A stretch of 64,000 nt of DNA from Actinobacillus lignieresii (GTDB lineage Bacteria > Pseudomonadota > Gammaproteobacteria > Enterobacterales > Pasteurellaceae). Positions 40,549 to 52,722 of the stretch are shown one piece after another; within the stretch, counting starts at the first letter, position 1; each line of letters starts with the position of its first letter. The notes under the pieces are model-generated. The model made no database searches. It was not told the origin of the DNA and saw only the letters and a program-made list of their open reading frames with translations. The DNA lies in assembly GCF_900444945.1 (NCBI RefSeq), contig NZ_UFRM01000001.1, positions 940,501 through 1,004,500 of the forward strand. The letters run 5' to 3'. A program made the position numbers and the translations under genes.

Positions 40549-40586
40549 AGAGAGGAAATACTATTCGGTATTTCCTCTCTTTTTAA
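40549..40586 (+). terminator. Terminator after glpT
   Basis: AGAGAGGAAATAC (40549-40561), loop of six, GTATTTCCTCTCT (40568-40580), then T-rich sequence; a 13-bp perfect stem. Confidence 0.9.
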
Positions 40587-40603
40587 TTTTAATCAAATTT
40601 TCG

Positions 40604-40632
40604 CTTGTTTTTCCAAAAATCAACCCCATAAT
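40604..40632 (+). promoter_or_regulatory. Heat-shock (sigma-32) promoter of lon
   Basis: CTTGTTT (40604-40610), a 13-base spacer and CCCCATAAT (40624-40632). The -10 is a near-perfect sigma-32 box and spacing is typical. It lies 38 bases before the lon start, and lon is a heat-shock gene in E. coli. Confidence 0.75.
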
Positions 40633-40669
40633 GGGCTAATCGATTGATAGAAAAATAAGAGAGAAATAT

Positions 40670-43078
40670 ATGGCACCGAGAAAAAAGAAAGCGATTGAAT
40701 TGCCACTTCTTCCATTACGCGACGTAGTGGTTTTCCCCTATATGGTAATGCCGTTATTCGTAGGTCGTGAGAAATCGATTCAGGCTTTACGTGCGGCGAT
40801 GGATTCAAATAAACAGTTATTTCTTGTCACGCAACAAGATCCGAATAAAGAAGAACCGACCACGGAAGACGTGTATTCCGTTGGTGTAATTGCCAATATT
40901 ATTCAAATGCTCAATCTACCGGACGGTACGGTAAAAGTGCTTGTTGAAGGTCAGCAACGCGCGAAAATCGAGCATATTCACGACGATGAGAACGGTTTTT
41001 GGGCAGGCGTTCAACCGTTAATTTCCGAATACGATAATGAGAATGACGAACTAAGCGCAATCGCTAAAGCGACAATTAACGAATTTGAAAATTATGTAAA
41101 AAATAACAAGAAGATCCCGACGGAAATTTTGCCGAAGTTACAGAAAATCACTTTGGAAGATCGTCTTGCCGATACGATTGCCTCTAACTTAATCGCACCG
41201 GTTCAGAAAAAACAGGCGTTATTGGAAGAAACTAATCTTATCGCTCGTTTTGAAGCATTATTAGTAGCTATGGCAACCGAGTTGGATTCGCTAGAAACCG
41301 AAACGCGTATTCGTAATCGTGTGAAACAACAAATGGAAAAAAACCAACGCGATTATTATTTAAACGAGCAAATTAAAGCGATTCAAAAAGAACTTGGCAA
41401 CGGCGAAGACGCCGAACAAACCGAGCTGGATAAATTAAAAGAACAAATCGAAGAAGCGAAGTTACCGCTCGAAGTAAAAGAAAAACTGGATAGCGAGTTT
41501 AAAAAGTTAAAAGCGATGCCGCAAAGTTCTTCCGAAGCGACCGTCGTACGCGGCTATATCGATTGGGTCTTAAAAATGCCGTGGAACAAAAAATCAACGG
41601 TGAAAAAAGACTTGGCGAAAGCGCAAGAAATTTTAGACAAAGATCACTATGGTTTGGAGCGTGTTAAAGAGCGCATTGTCGAATATCTTGCGGTACAAAG
41701 TCGTTTAAACAAACTTAAAGGTCCGATTCTTTGCTTAGTCGGTCCTCCGGGTGTGGGTAAAACCTCACTTGGGCAATCTATCGCTAATGCAACCGGTCGT
41801 AAATACGTTCGTATGGCGTTAGGCGGTGTGCGTGACGAAGCGGAAATTCGCGGTCATCGCCGTACTTATATCGGTTCTATGCCGGGTTCATTAATGATGA
41901 AAATGGCAAAAGTCGGCGTGAAAAATCCGTTGTTCTTGCTCGATGAAATCGACAAAATGGCGCAAGATATGCGTGGCGATCCGGCTTCGGCATTACTTGA
42001 AGTATTAGATCCGGAACAAAACAAAGCGTTTAACGACCATTATTTAGAAGTCGATTACGATCTTTCCGACGTAATGTTCGTAGCAACGTCAAACTCAATG
42101 AATATTCCGCCGGCATTACTCGACCGTATGGAAGTGATTCGTCTTTCCGGTTATACCGAAGATGAGAAAATGCATATTGCCCGTGACCACTTAATTGCCA
42201 AACAGCAAGAAAATAACGGCTTAAAAGCGGGTGAATTAACTATCGAAGATAGTGCTATTTTAAGCATTATTCGTTACTACACTCGTGAAGCCGGCGTGCG
42301 TAGTCTTGAACGTGAAATTGCTAAGATCTGTCGTAAAGCGGTGAAAACTTTGGTGTTGGACAAAAAAGTCAAATCAATTACGGTAACCGAAGACAATATC
42401 GCCGATTACTTGGGTGTAAAACGTTTTGATTACGGTAAAATGGACAGCCAAAACCGTGTCGGTGAAGTGACCGGTTTAGCTTGGACGGAAGTCGGCGGCG
42501 ATTTACTCACCATCGAAACCACTTCGGTCAGCGGTAAAGGTAAATTCTCATTTACCGGTTCATTAGGCGATGTGATGAAAGAATCGATTCAAGCGGCAAT
42601 GATGGTGGTACGAGCAAGATCCGCACAATTAGGCATTGCGGATGACTTCTATGAAAAACGAGATATTCACGTACACGTGCCGGACGGCGCAACGCCGAAA
42701 GACGGCCCGAGTGCAGGTATCGCAATGTGTACCGCATTAATTTCAAGTTTAACCGGCAATCCTGTTCGCAAAGAAGTGGCGATGACCGGTGAAATTAGCT
42801 TACGTGGTAAAGTATTACCGATCGGCGGCTTAAAAGAGAAATTATTGGCGGCACACCGTGGCGGCATTACCACGGTGATTATTCCGAAAGACAACGAAAA
42901 AGATCTGGAAGAGATTCCTGAAAATGCCAAAGCGGCATTGGCTATTCATTCGGTGGAAACGATTGACGAAGTGTTAGCGATTGCACTAGAAAATCCGCCG
43001 ATGGGGATTGAGGTGCTCTCTCCTAAATCACAAACGATTAAAGTGAAAAAAACTCGCTCAAAAGCGGCGATTCAATAA
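40670..43078 (+). CDS. lon: ATP-dependent protease Lon
   Basis: Lon is a cytosolic AAA+ serine protease that degrades misfolded and selected regulatory proteins. The N-terminal LAN domain (about 1-200), a coiled-coil (about 205-280) and the AAA+ module (Walker A GPPGVGKTS, Walker B LFLLDEID) are present. The protease domain has Ser in DGPSAGIAM and Lys in GKVLPIGGLKEK, forming the catalytic dyad. The 802 residues are of usual length. It is flanked on both sides by glycerol-metabolism genes, with its own promoter and terminator. Confidence 0.97.
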   Translation: MAPRKKKAIELPLLPLRDVVVFPYMVMPLFVGREKSIQALRAAMDSNKQLFLVTQQDPNKEEPTTEDVYSVGVIANIIQMLNLPDGTVKVLVEGQQRAKIEHIHDDENGFWAGVQPLISEYDNENDELSAIAKATINEFENYVKNNKKIPTEILPKLQKITLEDRLADTIASNLIAPVQKKQALLEETNLIARFEALLVAMATELDSLETETRIRNRVKQQMEKNQRDYYLNEQIKAIQKELGNGEDAEQTELDKLKEQIEEAKLPLEVKEKLDSEFKKLKAMPQSSSEATVVRGYIDWVLKMPWNKKSTVKKDLAKAQEILDKDHYGLERVKERIVEYLAVQSRLNKLKGPILCLVGPPGVGKTSLGQSIANATGRKYVRMALGGVRDEAEIRGHRRTYIGSMPGSLMMKMAKVGVKNPLFLLDEIDKMAQDMRGDPASALLEVLDPEQNKAFNDHYLEVDYDLSDVMFVATSNSMNIPPALLDRMEVIRLSGYTEDEKMHIARDHLIAKQQENNGLKAGELTIEDSAILSIIRYYTREAGVRSLEREIAKICRKAVKTLVLDKKVKSITVTEDNIADYLGVKRFDYGKMDSQNRVGEVTGLAWTEVGGDLLTIETTSVSGKGKFSFTGSLGDVMKESIQAAMMVVRARSAQLGIADDFYEKRDIHVHVPDGATPKDGPSAGIAMCTALISSLTGNPVRKEVAMTGEISLRGKVLPIGGLKEKLLAAHRGGITTVIIPKDNEKDLEEIPENAKAALAIHSVETIDEVLAIALENPPMGIEVLSPKSQTIKVKKTRSKAAIQ

Positions 43079-43097
43079 TCGTAATAACATAACGTAA

Positions 43098-43134
43098 AAA
43101 GGGCTTCAAATTATTTGAAGCCCTTTGTTTTTCT
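43098..43134 (+). terminator. Terminator after lon
   Basis: AAAGGGCTTCAAA (43098-43110), loop TTA, TTTGAAGCCCTTT (43114-43126), then GTTTTT. A second, imperfect AAGCGGTC..GACCGCTT hairpin follows at about 43141-43184 before convergent glpK. Confidence 0.9.
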
Positions 43135-43198
43135 ATAATAAGCGGTCATATTTTCCGCAAAATTTACCAGAAATCAGACCGCTTACAGAATGATTAAA

Positions 43199-45527
<2,329 letters not shown>

Positions 45528-45610
45528 ATAGTCCTCCTACGGATAACGAAAAGTAAATTACGCTATTGAATGTTGAAAAACGCAAACGTTTTCGATGCGA
45601 ACTATATAAA

Positions 45611-45620
45611 AACGAACATT
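45611..45620 (-). promoter_or_regulatory. Possible GlpR half-site upstream of glpF
   Basis: On the minus strand AATGTTCGTT fits the E. coli GlpR half-site WATKYTCGWW at every position. The expected second half is not matched, so it may be a half-site or bind a diverged repressor. Confidence 0.4.
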
Positions 45621-45645
45621 TTTCGCAAACGGGAAAATGCAAATT

Positions 45646-45661
45646 TGTGATATTACGCACA
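45646..45661. promoter_or_regulatory. CRP-like site upstream of glpF
   Basis: TGTGA, TATTAC, GCACA; one mismatch from the core palindrome, about 120 bases before glpF. A second half-like TGTGA (about 45679) lies further out. Confidence 0.6.
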
Positions 45662-45713
45662 TTTCTTCTGTTAAAAATGTGACGCATTTCAAATTTTACG
45701 GACGAAAACAGGC

Positions 45714-45741
45714 AAAAAAACCTCAACCGAAGTTGAGGTTT
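45714..45741 (-). terminator. Terminator of the UPF0319 gene
   Basis: AAACCTCAAC, loop CGAA, GTTGAGGTTT. A long A-run lies on the left, forming the U-tract on the minus strand after the gene at 45763-46365. Confidence 0.88.
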
Positions 45742-45762
45742 AACCCGTAAAAAGGGGAAACG

Positions 45763-46365
45763 TTACTGTTGTTTTTTAGCCCATTCCAAGAAACGTTTTT
45801 GCGTTTCTTTATCCGCTTTTTTAAATAAGACTTGCAACTGTTCTTCTTTAACATTATTGGTTTCAATCACCATTTGTCCTTTAGCTTCCAACGCCGCATT
45901 TGCAAAAGCCTGAACGGAAGCGACCGCTTTACTTGCGTTATATTTAGAGAGATTATCTTCAACTCGAGAATTCGGTGCGAAACCTTCTCCTTTTAAGAAA
46001 TCGCGTTTATATGCGATTTCTTTACCCGATGCGGTTTCAATTTTAAAGTTTAACTCTTTCTTAAACTTATCTACCGTAAAATTAGACGTAAATTTCGGAG
46101 TCACAATTTTGGCGTCTTCATCAGTACCGTTAAAAGTAAGAATAATCGGATCAATGGAGAAATAGCTTCCGTCCACAATATCGCTTACACTGACTACGAC
46201 TTGGTGCACTTTGCCGTCAATCGATAATCCCGCCGTACCTCTCGCTACTTTCTGTCCGTCAAAAGCCAATAATTCTACGCTATCCGATGCGGTTAAAGTG
46301 CCTGCAACCGAAAACGCACTGACCGCTAATGTTGCAACCGCAACCGCCATTTTGGTTAATTTCAT
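45763..46365 (-). CDS. UPF0319 (DUF2057, YccT-like) secreted protein
   Basis: A 200-residue protein with a signal peptide (about 1-22, ending SVAG). The opening TLTASDSVELLAFDGQKV...G is typical of DUF2057/UPF0319 proteins such as E. coli YccT. No catalytic residues can be named. The C-terminal part is helical, rich in Lys/Ala, ending EWAKKQQ. The family is periplasmic or envelope-associated, and its function here is unknown. It has its own terminator and no operon partners. Confidence 0.82.
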   Translation of the reverse strand: MKLTKMAVAVATLAVSAFSVAGTLTASDSVELLAFDGQKVARGTAGLSIDGKVHQVVVSVSDIVDGSYFSIDPIILTFNGTDEDAKIVTPKFTSNFTVDKFKKELNFKIETASGKEIAYKRDFLKGEGFAPNSRVEDNLSKYNASKAVASVQAFANAALEAKGQMVIETNNVKEEQLQVLFKKADKETQKRFLEWAKKQQ

Positions 46366-46534
46366 AAAGAAGCTCCTTAACTTAAATCAATATGAATATT
46401 TATAGCTTATGCTATGCTAATTTCTCAAAAATAGAAATAAATTTATTATCAAAGCGATGAATTTGTGATAATTTTCTTTTATATCCGATCAACAGATAAA
46501 AATCGGGTAAATATTATTTTTAAGAGTAGATACA

Positions 46535-47428
46535 ATGAGTGATGAACAACAGAGCGTCAATACGCAACAGGATAAAAAATCGTTTTTACAATCGATTTTC
46601 GGCGGCTTATTTCAATCCGAACCGAAAAATAGAGAAGACTTGGTTGAAGTAATTCGAGATTCTCTGGATAACGAACTGATCGATAGTGATACCAAAGATA
46701 TGATCGAAGGCGTAATGGAGATTTCCGAACTGCGTGTGCGGGATATTATGATACCTCGTCCGCAAATCGTTTATATTGACGCCAATCTTGATCTTACCGC
46801 TTGTGTTGATTTAATCATTGAATCCGCTCACTCTCGCTTTCCGGTCATTTTAGACGACGGCAAAGATACCGTATTAGGTATTTTACATGCCAAAGATCTC
46901 TTAAAATTCCTCAGAACCGATTCCGAAGAGTTTGAAATGCCAACCATTCTACGCCCTGCAGTGATTGTGCCGGAAAGTAAACGGGTCGATAGAATGTTGA
47001 AAGAATTCCGCTCCGAACGCTTTCATATGGCGCTGGTGGTGGACGAATTCGGTGCAGTATCCGGCTTAGTCACGATTGAAGATATTCTTGAGCAAATCGT
47101 CGGCGATATTGAAGACGAATTCGACGAAGAAGAAATCGAGCCGATTCGCCAGCTTTCTCGCCATACTTATGCGGTATCGGCACTGACGGATATTGAGAAA
47201 TTTAACGAAACTTTTGCCACCGATTTTACCGATGAAGAAGTGGATACGGTCGGCGGTTTAGTGATGCAAGCGTTCGGACATTTACCGAAACGAGGCGAAC
47301 AAATTCAATTGGAAGGTATCGATTTTAAAGTAACTTCCGCCGACAGTCGCCGTCTAATTCAATTACGTGTCACCGTATCGGACGAACAGCTGGAAAAAAT
47401 GGAACAGCTGGTCAGTAACGAAGAATAA
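46535..47428 (+). CDS. corC: CorC/YbeX-type CBS-domain protein
   Basis: A soluble cytosolic protein of 297 residues with two CBS domains (about 65-125 and 130-190, including [15 protein letters not shown] and [33 protein letters not shown]). A C-terminal CorC/HlyC transporter-associated domain follows (about 205-290). The family is linked to magnesium/cobalt efflux and, in E. coli, ribosome homeostasis. The neighbour lnt downstream is also conserved in E. coli (ybeX-lnt), which supports orthology. Confidence 0.92.
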   Translation: MSDEQQSVNTQQDKKSFLQSIFGGLFQSEPKNREDLVEVIRDSLDNELIDSDTKDMIEGVMEISELRVRDIMIPRPQIVYIDANLDLTACVDLIIESAHSRFPVILDDGKDTVLGILHAKDLLKFLRTDSEEFEMPTILRPAVIVPESKRVDRMLKEFRSERFHMALVVDEFGAVSGLVTIEDILEQIVGDIEDEFDEEEIEPIRQLSRHTYAVSALTDIEKFNETFATDFTDEEVDTVGGLVMQAFGHLPKRGEQIQLEGIDFKVTSADSRRLIQLRVTVSDEQLEKMEQLVSNEE

Positions 47429-47440
47429 TGAACAATGCAT

Positions 47441-47466
47441 AGGTGAGGTTTTATCCTCACCTTTTG
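47441..47466 (+). terminator. Terminator between corC and lnt
   Basis: AGGTGAGG (47441-47448), loop of six, CCTCACCT (47455-47462), then TTT. Despite the conserved gene order, lnt may thus have its own promoter or depend on read-through. Confidence 0.75.
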
Positions 47467-47509
47467 TTTGTGTTATTTCGCTTAATATTAGTTAATCTAT
47501 CTCTTTAAA

Positions 47510-49021
47510 ATGAACTTTGTAAAAAATCCGTCAATTTTAACCGCTTGTTTACTCGCCTTTGCCCTCGGAGGTCTCGGTACGCTTGCTTATTCCCCTTTTG
47601 ATCTTTGGGGAATCGTCTATCTTTCCGCCGCCGGTTTAATTTGGGCGGCAACGCTTCCGCAACGAAAAATCGCCCTCTGGGCAACCTTTGCTTGGTCGCT
47701 CGGCTGCTTTTGTATCGGAGTAAATTGGGTACACGTCAGTATGACTCAATTCGGCGGTGTTCCGCTGGTAGTGAGCTATATTGCAGTATTTTTATTGGCT
47801 TGCTATCTCGCGCTTTATAATTTGCTATTCAGCTATATTGCACATAAGTTCCGAATCCAAAATCCCTTTGCACTTGCGGCGATTTTTACCTTTACCGAAT
47901 ATCTGCGCGGCGTTGTCTTTACCGGCTTTCCTTGGTTGCAGTTCGGTTATACGCAAATTGACAGTCCGTTTGCCGGCATTGCCCCGCTGTTAGGTGTTGA
48001 GGGCTTAACATTCTTTGTGATGACGGTGAGCGGTTATCTGGCGTTATTGGTAAAAAAATCCGCAAAAACGACCGCTTCGCTTGCCACCTTAGCAATACTG
48101 TGCGGATTAGCATTTGCCGCCAAATTCATTCCGTTTGTGCAAATTGACGAGCAAAAACAACCGCTTACCGTAAGCCTTGTACAAGGCAATATTGAGCAAA
48201 AAATGAAATGGGATCCGGCGCATTTCGATTATACGCTGCAAACTTATCAACGTTTAATTAGCCCGCTATTAGGTAAAAGTGATGTAATTGTATTGCCCGA
48301 ATCCGCTGTTCCGGCGTTAGAAACGCAAATTTATCCGCTACTAAACCAACTTCAACAAGTTGCTGCGGACAAAGGCAGTGAAGTAATTATTGGTACACTC
48401 TACCAAGACGAAAGCGAGCAATTATTTAATAGTGCGGTAGTATTGGGAAATCCATTACAACCCTATGACTTACACAATACCGAGCGTTATAACAAACACC
48501 ATTTAGTGCCGTTCGGCGAATATGTGCCTTTCGGCTCGGTATTGGATTGGATGCGTGATGTATTTATTCTGCCGATTAACTTATCGCAAGGCGAATTCGT
48601 GCAACCGGCACTTTTTGCCAAAAATCGTAAGTTTAATATGGCGATTTGCTATGAAGTGATTTTCGGCAATCAAATGCAACAAAACCAACAGGTACAACAA
48701 TCGGATTATTTATTAACGATTACCAATGATGCGTGGTTCGGCGCCTCTATCGGCCCTTGGCAACATTTCCAAATGGCGAGAATGCGTGCGCTTGAATTAG
48801 GCAAGCCGCTACTGCGTGCGGCAAATACGGGAATTACGGCGATTATCGGTACCAAAGGCGAAGTCATTGAGCAGATTCCGCAATTTGAAGCGAACGTATT
48901 GACCGCTCAAATTCAACCGACTAAGGGAGAAACCTTATTTGCCAAAACAGGTAACCGGCTGATTTATGCGCTAAGTCTGTTTTGCTTTATTTTTGCCTTT
49001 GTAAGAAATCGGAAAAAATAG
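47510..49021 (+). CDS. lnt: Apolipoprotein N-acyltransferase
   Basis: Lnt adds the third acyl chain to the N-terminal cysteine of lipoproteins, which is needed for sorting by Lol. The N-terminal half has about six to seven transmembrane segments (residues 1-200). The periplasmic nitrilase domain has the catalytic Glu in VLPESAVPAL, a conserved Lys region and the catalytic Cys in AICYEVIFG; a final transmembrane helix ends the protein. The 503 residues are usual. An uptake core (ACCGCTTGT) falls inside the first 10 codons. Confidence 0.95.
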   Translation: MNFVKNPSILTACLLAFALGGLGTLAYSPFDLWGIVYLSAAGLIWAATLPQRKIALWATFAWSLGCFCIGVNWVHVSMTQFGGVPLVVSYIAVFLLACYLALYNLLFSYIAHKFRIQNPFALAAIFTFTEYLRGVVFTGFPWLQFGYTQIDSPFAGIAPLLGVEGLTFFVMTVSGYLALLVKKSAKTTASLATLAILCGLAFAAKFIPFVQIDEQKQPLTVSLVQGNIEQKMKWDPAHFDYTLQTYQRLISPLLGKSDVIVLPESAVPALETQIYPLLNQLQQVAADKGSEVIIGTLYQDESEQLFNSAVVLGNPLQPYDLHNTERYNKHHLVPFGEYVPFGSVLDWMRDVFILPINLSQGEFVQPALFAKNRKFNMAICYEVIFGNQMQQNQQVQQSDYLLTITNDAWFGASIGPWQHFQMARMRALELGKPLLRAANTGITAIIGTKGEVIEQIPQFEANVLTAQIQPTKGETLFAKTGNRLIYALSLFCFIFAFVRNRKK

Positions 49022-49039
49022 GTCGCTTGTTTAAAAAAT

Positions 49040-49076
49040 AAAGCACTAAAACTTATTATTTTAGTGCTTTATTTTT
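49040..49076. terminator. Bidirectional terminator between lnt and recB
   Basis: AAAGCACTAAAA (49040-49051), loop of seven, TTTTAGTGCTTT (49059-49070). A-rich sequence on the left and T-rich on the right suit both convergent genes. Confidence 0.88.
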
Positions 49077-49098
49077 CAGCTTAATGTAGTGAAGGTTA

Positions 49099-52000
49099 TT
49101 AACCGAATATTTCATCCATACCTTCGATTAACTGCTTGCAAGGTTTTTCGAAAAATACACCGCTATTCGGTGTGCCGTTCATTCCTCGTAAGAATAAATA
49201 TGCTACGCCGCCAAAATCACGCTCATACTCATACTGCCCACCTAAACGTACTCGTAAATAGCGATGTAGCGCCAGCGTATAAAGCAGATATTGCAGATCA
49301 TAGCGATATTGCCCGATCGTTTTTTCCAAATTTTGTCGGCTATAGTCTTGTGCTAAATAACCTAAGAAATTGGACTTATAATCAATCAGATAAAATTTCT
49401 CGTTTACTTGCACGATACAATCGACAAAACCGCGTAAATAGCCTTCCAACTGCGGTAAATTCAAATCCGGTAATTTTGCCGAAACCGCACTGTATTGCTT
49501 TAACAACTGGTTTAACTTACGTAATCCGTCCGAATTTTTTAAGCGTAAATAAAACTGCCATTCGTTTAAACGTTTTGTCATCGGAACGTCTTTTAGCGCA
49601 AATTCAGACTCACTAAACGGCGTTGCAAGTACCTTTTCAAACCATTGTTGTAACGGTTCGTGCCAATTTTCATCTAAGTCCAGCTGCTCGCAAATAGTAA
49701 GAATTTGCTCAAAATCGACCGCTTGTTGGAAGTCACTGTGTTCAAAGAAACTATGTAGAATATTGCCAACCTTGGTACTGTGAGGGAATTGGTAGGGCGA
49801 ATAGGCATTGGTTTCTTCACTATCCAAAGCAAAAAGATTATCCGTTTCGGGCGTAAGCACTTGTTGCTGGTCATAATCTTGTCCGGCGCTCTCAAATGCT
49901 TTCGGCATACTATATCCCGTATGATGTTGCATCGCCCACTCGTGTTGTTGATGCAATGCACTGAAACTGGTCACTAGCCCTGTCTGCTGAATCTGTCCGG
50001 TAAAATGACAAGCGGATAAAGTCTCTGACACAAACGGAGTCGGTCGCCATTCATCATTCGCAATTTTTTCATCTAATTCAACCGCTTGGAAATCAATCCT
50101 TTTTTGTTGCAAATATTCCGATGTACTTATTTCCGCTTTATAGCTTTTATCTAAACCGATTTCACCATTGCTCAGCAAATAATGCACCGCATTCCAACCG
50201 TCTTCAAAACGTTGCGGCAGAATCAAGTTAAGCTGTGATTCCGCTCGCGTAACCGCTACATAAAGCAAACGCAGATCTTCAGCCAATTCTTCCCGATCCA
50301 TCAGTGCTTGTACTTGCTCTGACGGTTTCCCGAAATACCAATGCGCTTGCCCTTGTTCATCACGGTAGATAGCCAAATTACTTGCTTTAGCACCCTGATT
50401 TTTTTTACCGATAAACGGCAACCAAACTATCGGATATTGCAAACCTTTTGAACCGTGAACGGTCACGATTTTAATCAATTCTTCTTCACTTTCTAAGCGT
50501 AAAATATGCTCTTCCGTGCTATCTATTTTTGCCAATTGACGTTCATACCAACGCACTAACGCCGATTCATTTTCTAAGCTCGGCATGGCATTTTGTAGTA
50601 ATTCCGTTAAATGCAATAAATCCGTTAGACGGCGATCACTGTCGCGCGGGTTGGCTCGTAAGCGTTCAATAATTCCCTCTTGCATAAATAACTTATGCAA
50701 CATCGGTAAAATACCTTGTTGTTGCCAAATTTGCTGATATGTAATAAAGCGCCCTACCTGTTCATCCCACTGTAATTCGCTATTTTTAAGCTGATGAATC
50801 TCCGTTGCTGACAGCCCCCAGAGGGTTGTGCCTAACGCACTGAGTAAATGGCGTTGATGATACGGATTTAAACAGGCATACAACACCCACAATAATTCTT
50901 TAGCGGTTTCCGATTGATAGACGCTTTCTTTTTCCGACAAAAATACCGAACGAATGCCCAGTTCAGCTAATGCACTTTTTATCAATGTAGCTTGCGAGTG
51001 GCTACGCACCAAAATTGCAATATCTTTTGCCTGAAACGCATTAATCTCTTCCGTAGTATTGGTAAATTTTAAGCCGAATTCACCCGCTTCCATTTGCTTA
51101 AGCTGCTGCTGAATTTGGTAAGCACACTGCTTTGCCGCTAATTTTTCATCAAATTTTGCTTGTAGATAACAATTTACATAGTCGGCGCCGATTAATTCAG
51201 CTTCGCTCGCTTTCGCTTCCACCGAGTGAAACTGAATACCTTGATACAAGAAAGGACTGTTTTCAGCAGCTTCCGGAAATTCAAATAAGCGATTAGTTAC
51301 ACTCACAATTGGTGGCAACGAGCGCCAGTTTTTGGCTAACGTGCGTTTTTGTTGCGCCTGTTGAGAAGCGGTCAAATAAGTGAAAATATCCGCACCTCGG
51401 AATTTATAGATCGATTGTTTCGGGTCACCAATCATAATAAATCCGTGATTCGTATGCGTTTCCTGCATAAAAATCTTATGGAAGATTTCATATTGCTCTT
51501 TATCGGTATCTTGGAACTCGTCAATCATTGCGAACGGGAATTGCGCACGAATTTGTGCTGCTAACTCTGCCCCCCTTTCAGCGTTTAAAGCTTGATTGAG
51601 TAAAGTGAGCATATCGTTAAAACTTTTCTCACTATGCGTCGCTTTATAATCTGCGAGCTTTGTTCTCACTGCGAGTAAGAATTGATAGAGCAATAACGGC
51701 TTCTGTTTATTCGCAAACTGCTGTTGATAAGCGGTCAAAATTTGCTGATTTTTTGCAAAATGCGGATGAACCAACGGTTCTGCGCCCTCTTCCGCTTTTT
51801 CGTTTAGAAATTCCTGACAGAAACGTTCAAACTGTTCTTCCGGCAAATAGGAAAGCGAACTTGCCGCCCATTCGTCCACGGAAGCACGCCATTTTTCTAA
51901 GTAACGAGTTTGGTAAGAACGGCGATTAAGTGCTTTTTTCTCACCGGTTTTATATTTTTTCGCTAATTCGCTTTCAATTAAGCGACTGATTTCTTCTCCG

Positions 52001-52707
52001 TGTGCCGACCAATGCCGTTTAGCATCCGCTAAAAAATGCTGTAAGGCAGCCAAATGAACAGCAAGCTCGCCGTTCAACCAATGTTGTTCATCTGACAATG
52101 GCGGCAATTCGGCAGGCACAAAGGCACGAATTGCCTCAAAAGCATTGTACGGCGTACCAAGATATTCCGCCACCGCCGCCGTTTCGGTCAGTCCCATCGG
52201 ATAGAACATTTCACGCCAAACTTCTTCACTTAAACGGCGTAACAAATCACTTTCATCCGGCTGCAAGTCGTTATCAAAACGCATCCCCGAATCAAACGCA
52301 AATTGAAATAGCATCTTTTGACAAAAACTGTGAATGGTAAAAATACTGGCTAAATCGATCTCTCGTTCGGCAATGCGTAAGCGTAAAATCGCCTCTTCCA
52401 CACTTTCAATCTGCTGATGTAATTGGAAGAAGAAATCATTGGCATCATAGGATTTTTCCGCATCATACTCTTGCAAAAAGCGGCGGCAGGCTTTGATGTT
52501 TCTACGAATACGATCACGTAATTCTTCGGTTGCCGCTTTGGTAAAGGTTACCACCAAAATCTGCTCAACGGTTAAAGACGCACAACCGACACCCAGCAAC
52601 AAACGCAAATATAAGTTTGCCATGGTAAAGGTTTTACCGGTACCGGCGGACGCTTCAATTAATGCGGTACAATTTAACGGCAATTCAATCGGAGAAAGGG
52701 TTTTCAT
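49099..52707 (-). CDS. recB: Exodeoxyribonuclease V beta subunit RecB
   Basis: RecB is the 3'-5' helicase and nuclease subunit of RecBCD, which processes double-strand breaks. A UvrD-type helicase has Walker A IEASAGTGKTFTMANL near the N-terminus, DEFQDTD and VTRAESQLNLI. The C-terminal nuclease motif is GFVDCIVQVNEKFYLIDYKSNFLG with the D..DYK catalytic residues. The extended frame begins at a TTG; the ATG at 52707 has a GAGAG site and leaves 1202 residues. recC and recD are not adjacent. The next gene upstream is a MATE pump. Confidence 0.95.
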   Translation of the reverse strand: MKTLSPIELPLNCTALIEASAGTGKTFTMANLYLRLLLGVGCASLTVEQILVVTFTKAATEELRDRIRRNIKACRRFLQEYDAEKSYDANDFFFQLHQQIESVEEAILRLRIAEREIDLASIFTIHSFCQKMLFQFAFDSGMRFDNDLQPDESDLLRRLSEEVWREMFYPMGLTETAAVAEYLGTPYNAFEAIRAFVPAELPPLSDEQHWLNGELAVHLAALQHFLADAKRHWSAHGEEISRLIESELAKKYKTGEKKALNRRSYQTRYLEKWRASVDEWAASSLSYLPEEQFERFCQEFLNEKAEEGAEPLVHPHFAKNQQILTAYQQQFANKQKPLLLYQFLLAVRTKLADYKATHSEKSFNDMLTLLNQALNAERGAELAAQIRAQFPFAMIDEFQDTDKEQYEIFHKIFMQETHTNHGFIMIGDPKQSIYKFRGADIFTYLTASQQAQQKRTLAKNWRSLPPIVSVTNRLFEFPEAAENSPFLYQGIQFHSVEAKASEAELIGADYVNCYLQAKFDEKLAAKQCAYQIQQQLKQMEAGEFGLKFTNTTEEINAFQAKDIAILVRSHSQATLIKSALAELGIRSVFLSEKESVYQSETAKELLWVLYACLNPYHQRHLLSALGTTLWGLSATEIHQLKNSELQWDEQVGRFITYQQIWQQQGILPMLHKLFMQEGIIERLRANPRDSDRRLTDLLHLTELLQNAMPSLENESALVRWYERQLAKIDSTEEHILRLESEEELIKIVTVHGSKGLQYPIVWLPFIGKKNQGAKASNLAIYRDEQGQAHWYFGKPSEQVQALMDREELAEDLRLLYVAVTRAESQLNLILPQRFEDGWNAVHYLLSNGEIGLDKSYKAEISTSEYLQQKRIDFQAVELDEKIANDEWRPTPFVSETLSACHFTGQIQQTGLVTSFSALHQQHEWAMQHHTGYSMPKAFESAGQDYDQQQVLTPETDNLFALDSEETNAYSPYQFPHSTKVGNILHSFFEHSDFQQAVDFEQILTICEQLDLDENWHEPLQQWFEKVLATPFSESEFALKDVPMTKRLNEWQFYLRLKNSDGLRKLNQLLKQYSAVSAKLPDLNLPQLEGYLRGFVDCIVQVNEKFYLIDYKSNFLGYLAQDYSRQNLEKTIGQYRYDLQYLLYTLALHRYLRVRLGGQYEYERDFGGVAYLFLRGMNGTPNSGVFFEKPCKQLIEGMDEIFG

Positions 52708-52722
52708 GACTCTCAATACTTC

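Noticed and set aside
46441..46534. TGTGA upstream of corC as a CRP site
   Set aside because: Only one half of the palindrome is present.
49089..49616. 175-codon plus-strand frame opposite the end of recB
   Set aside because: Shadow of recB; the RecB nuclease motif on the minus strand is unmistakable.
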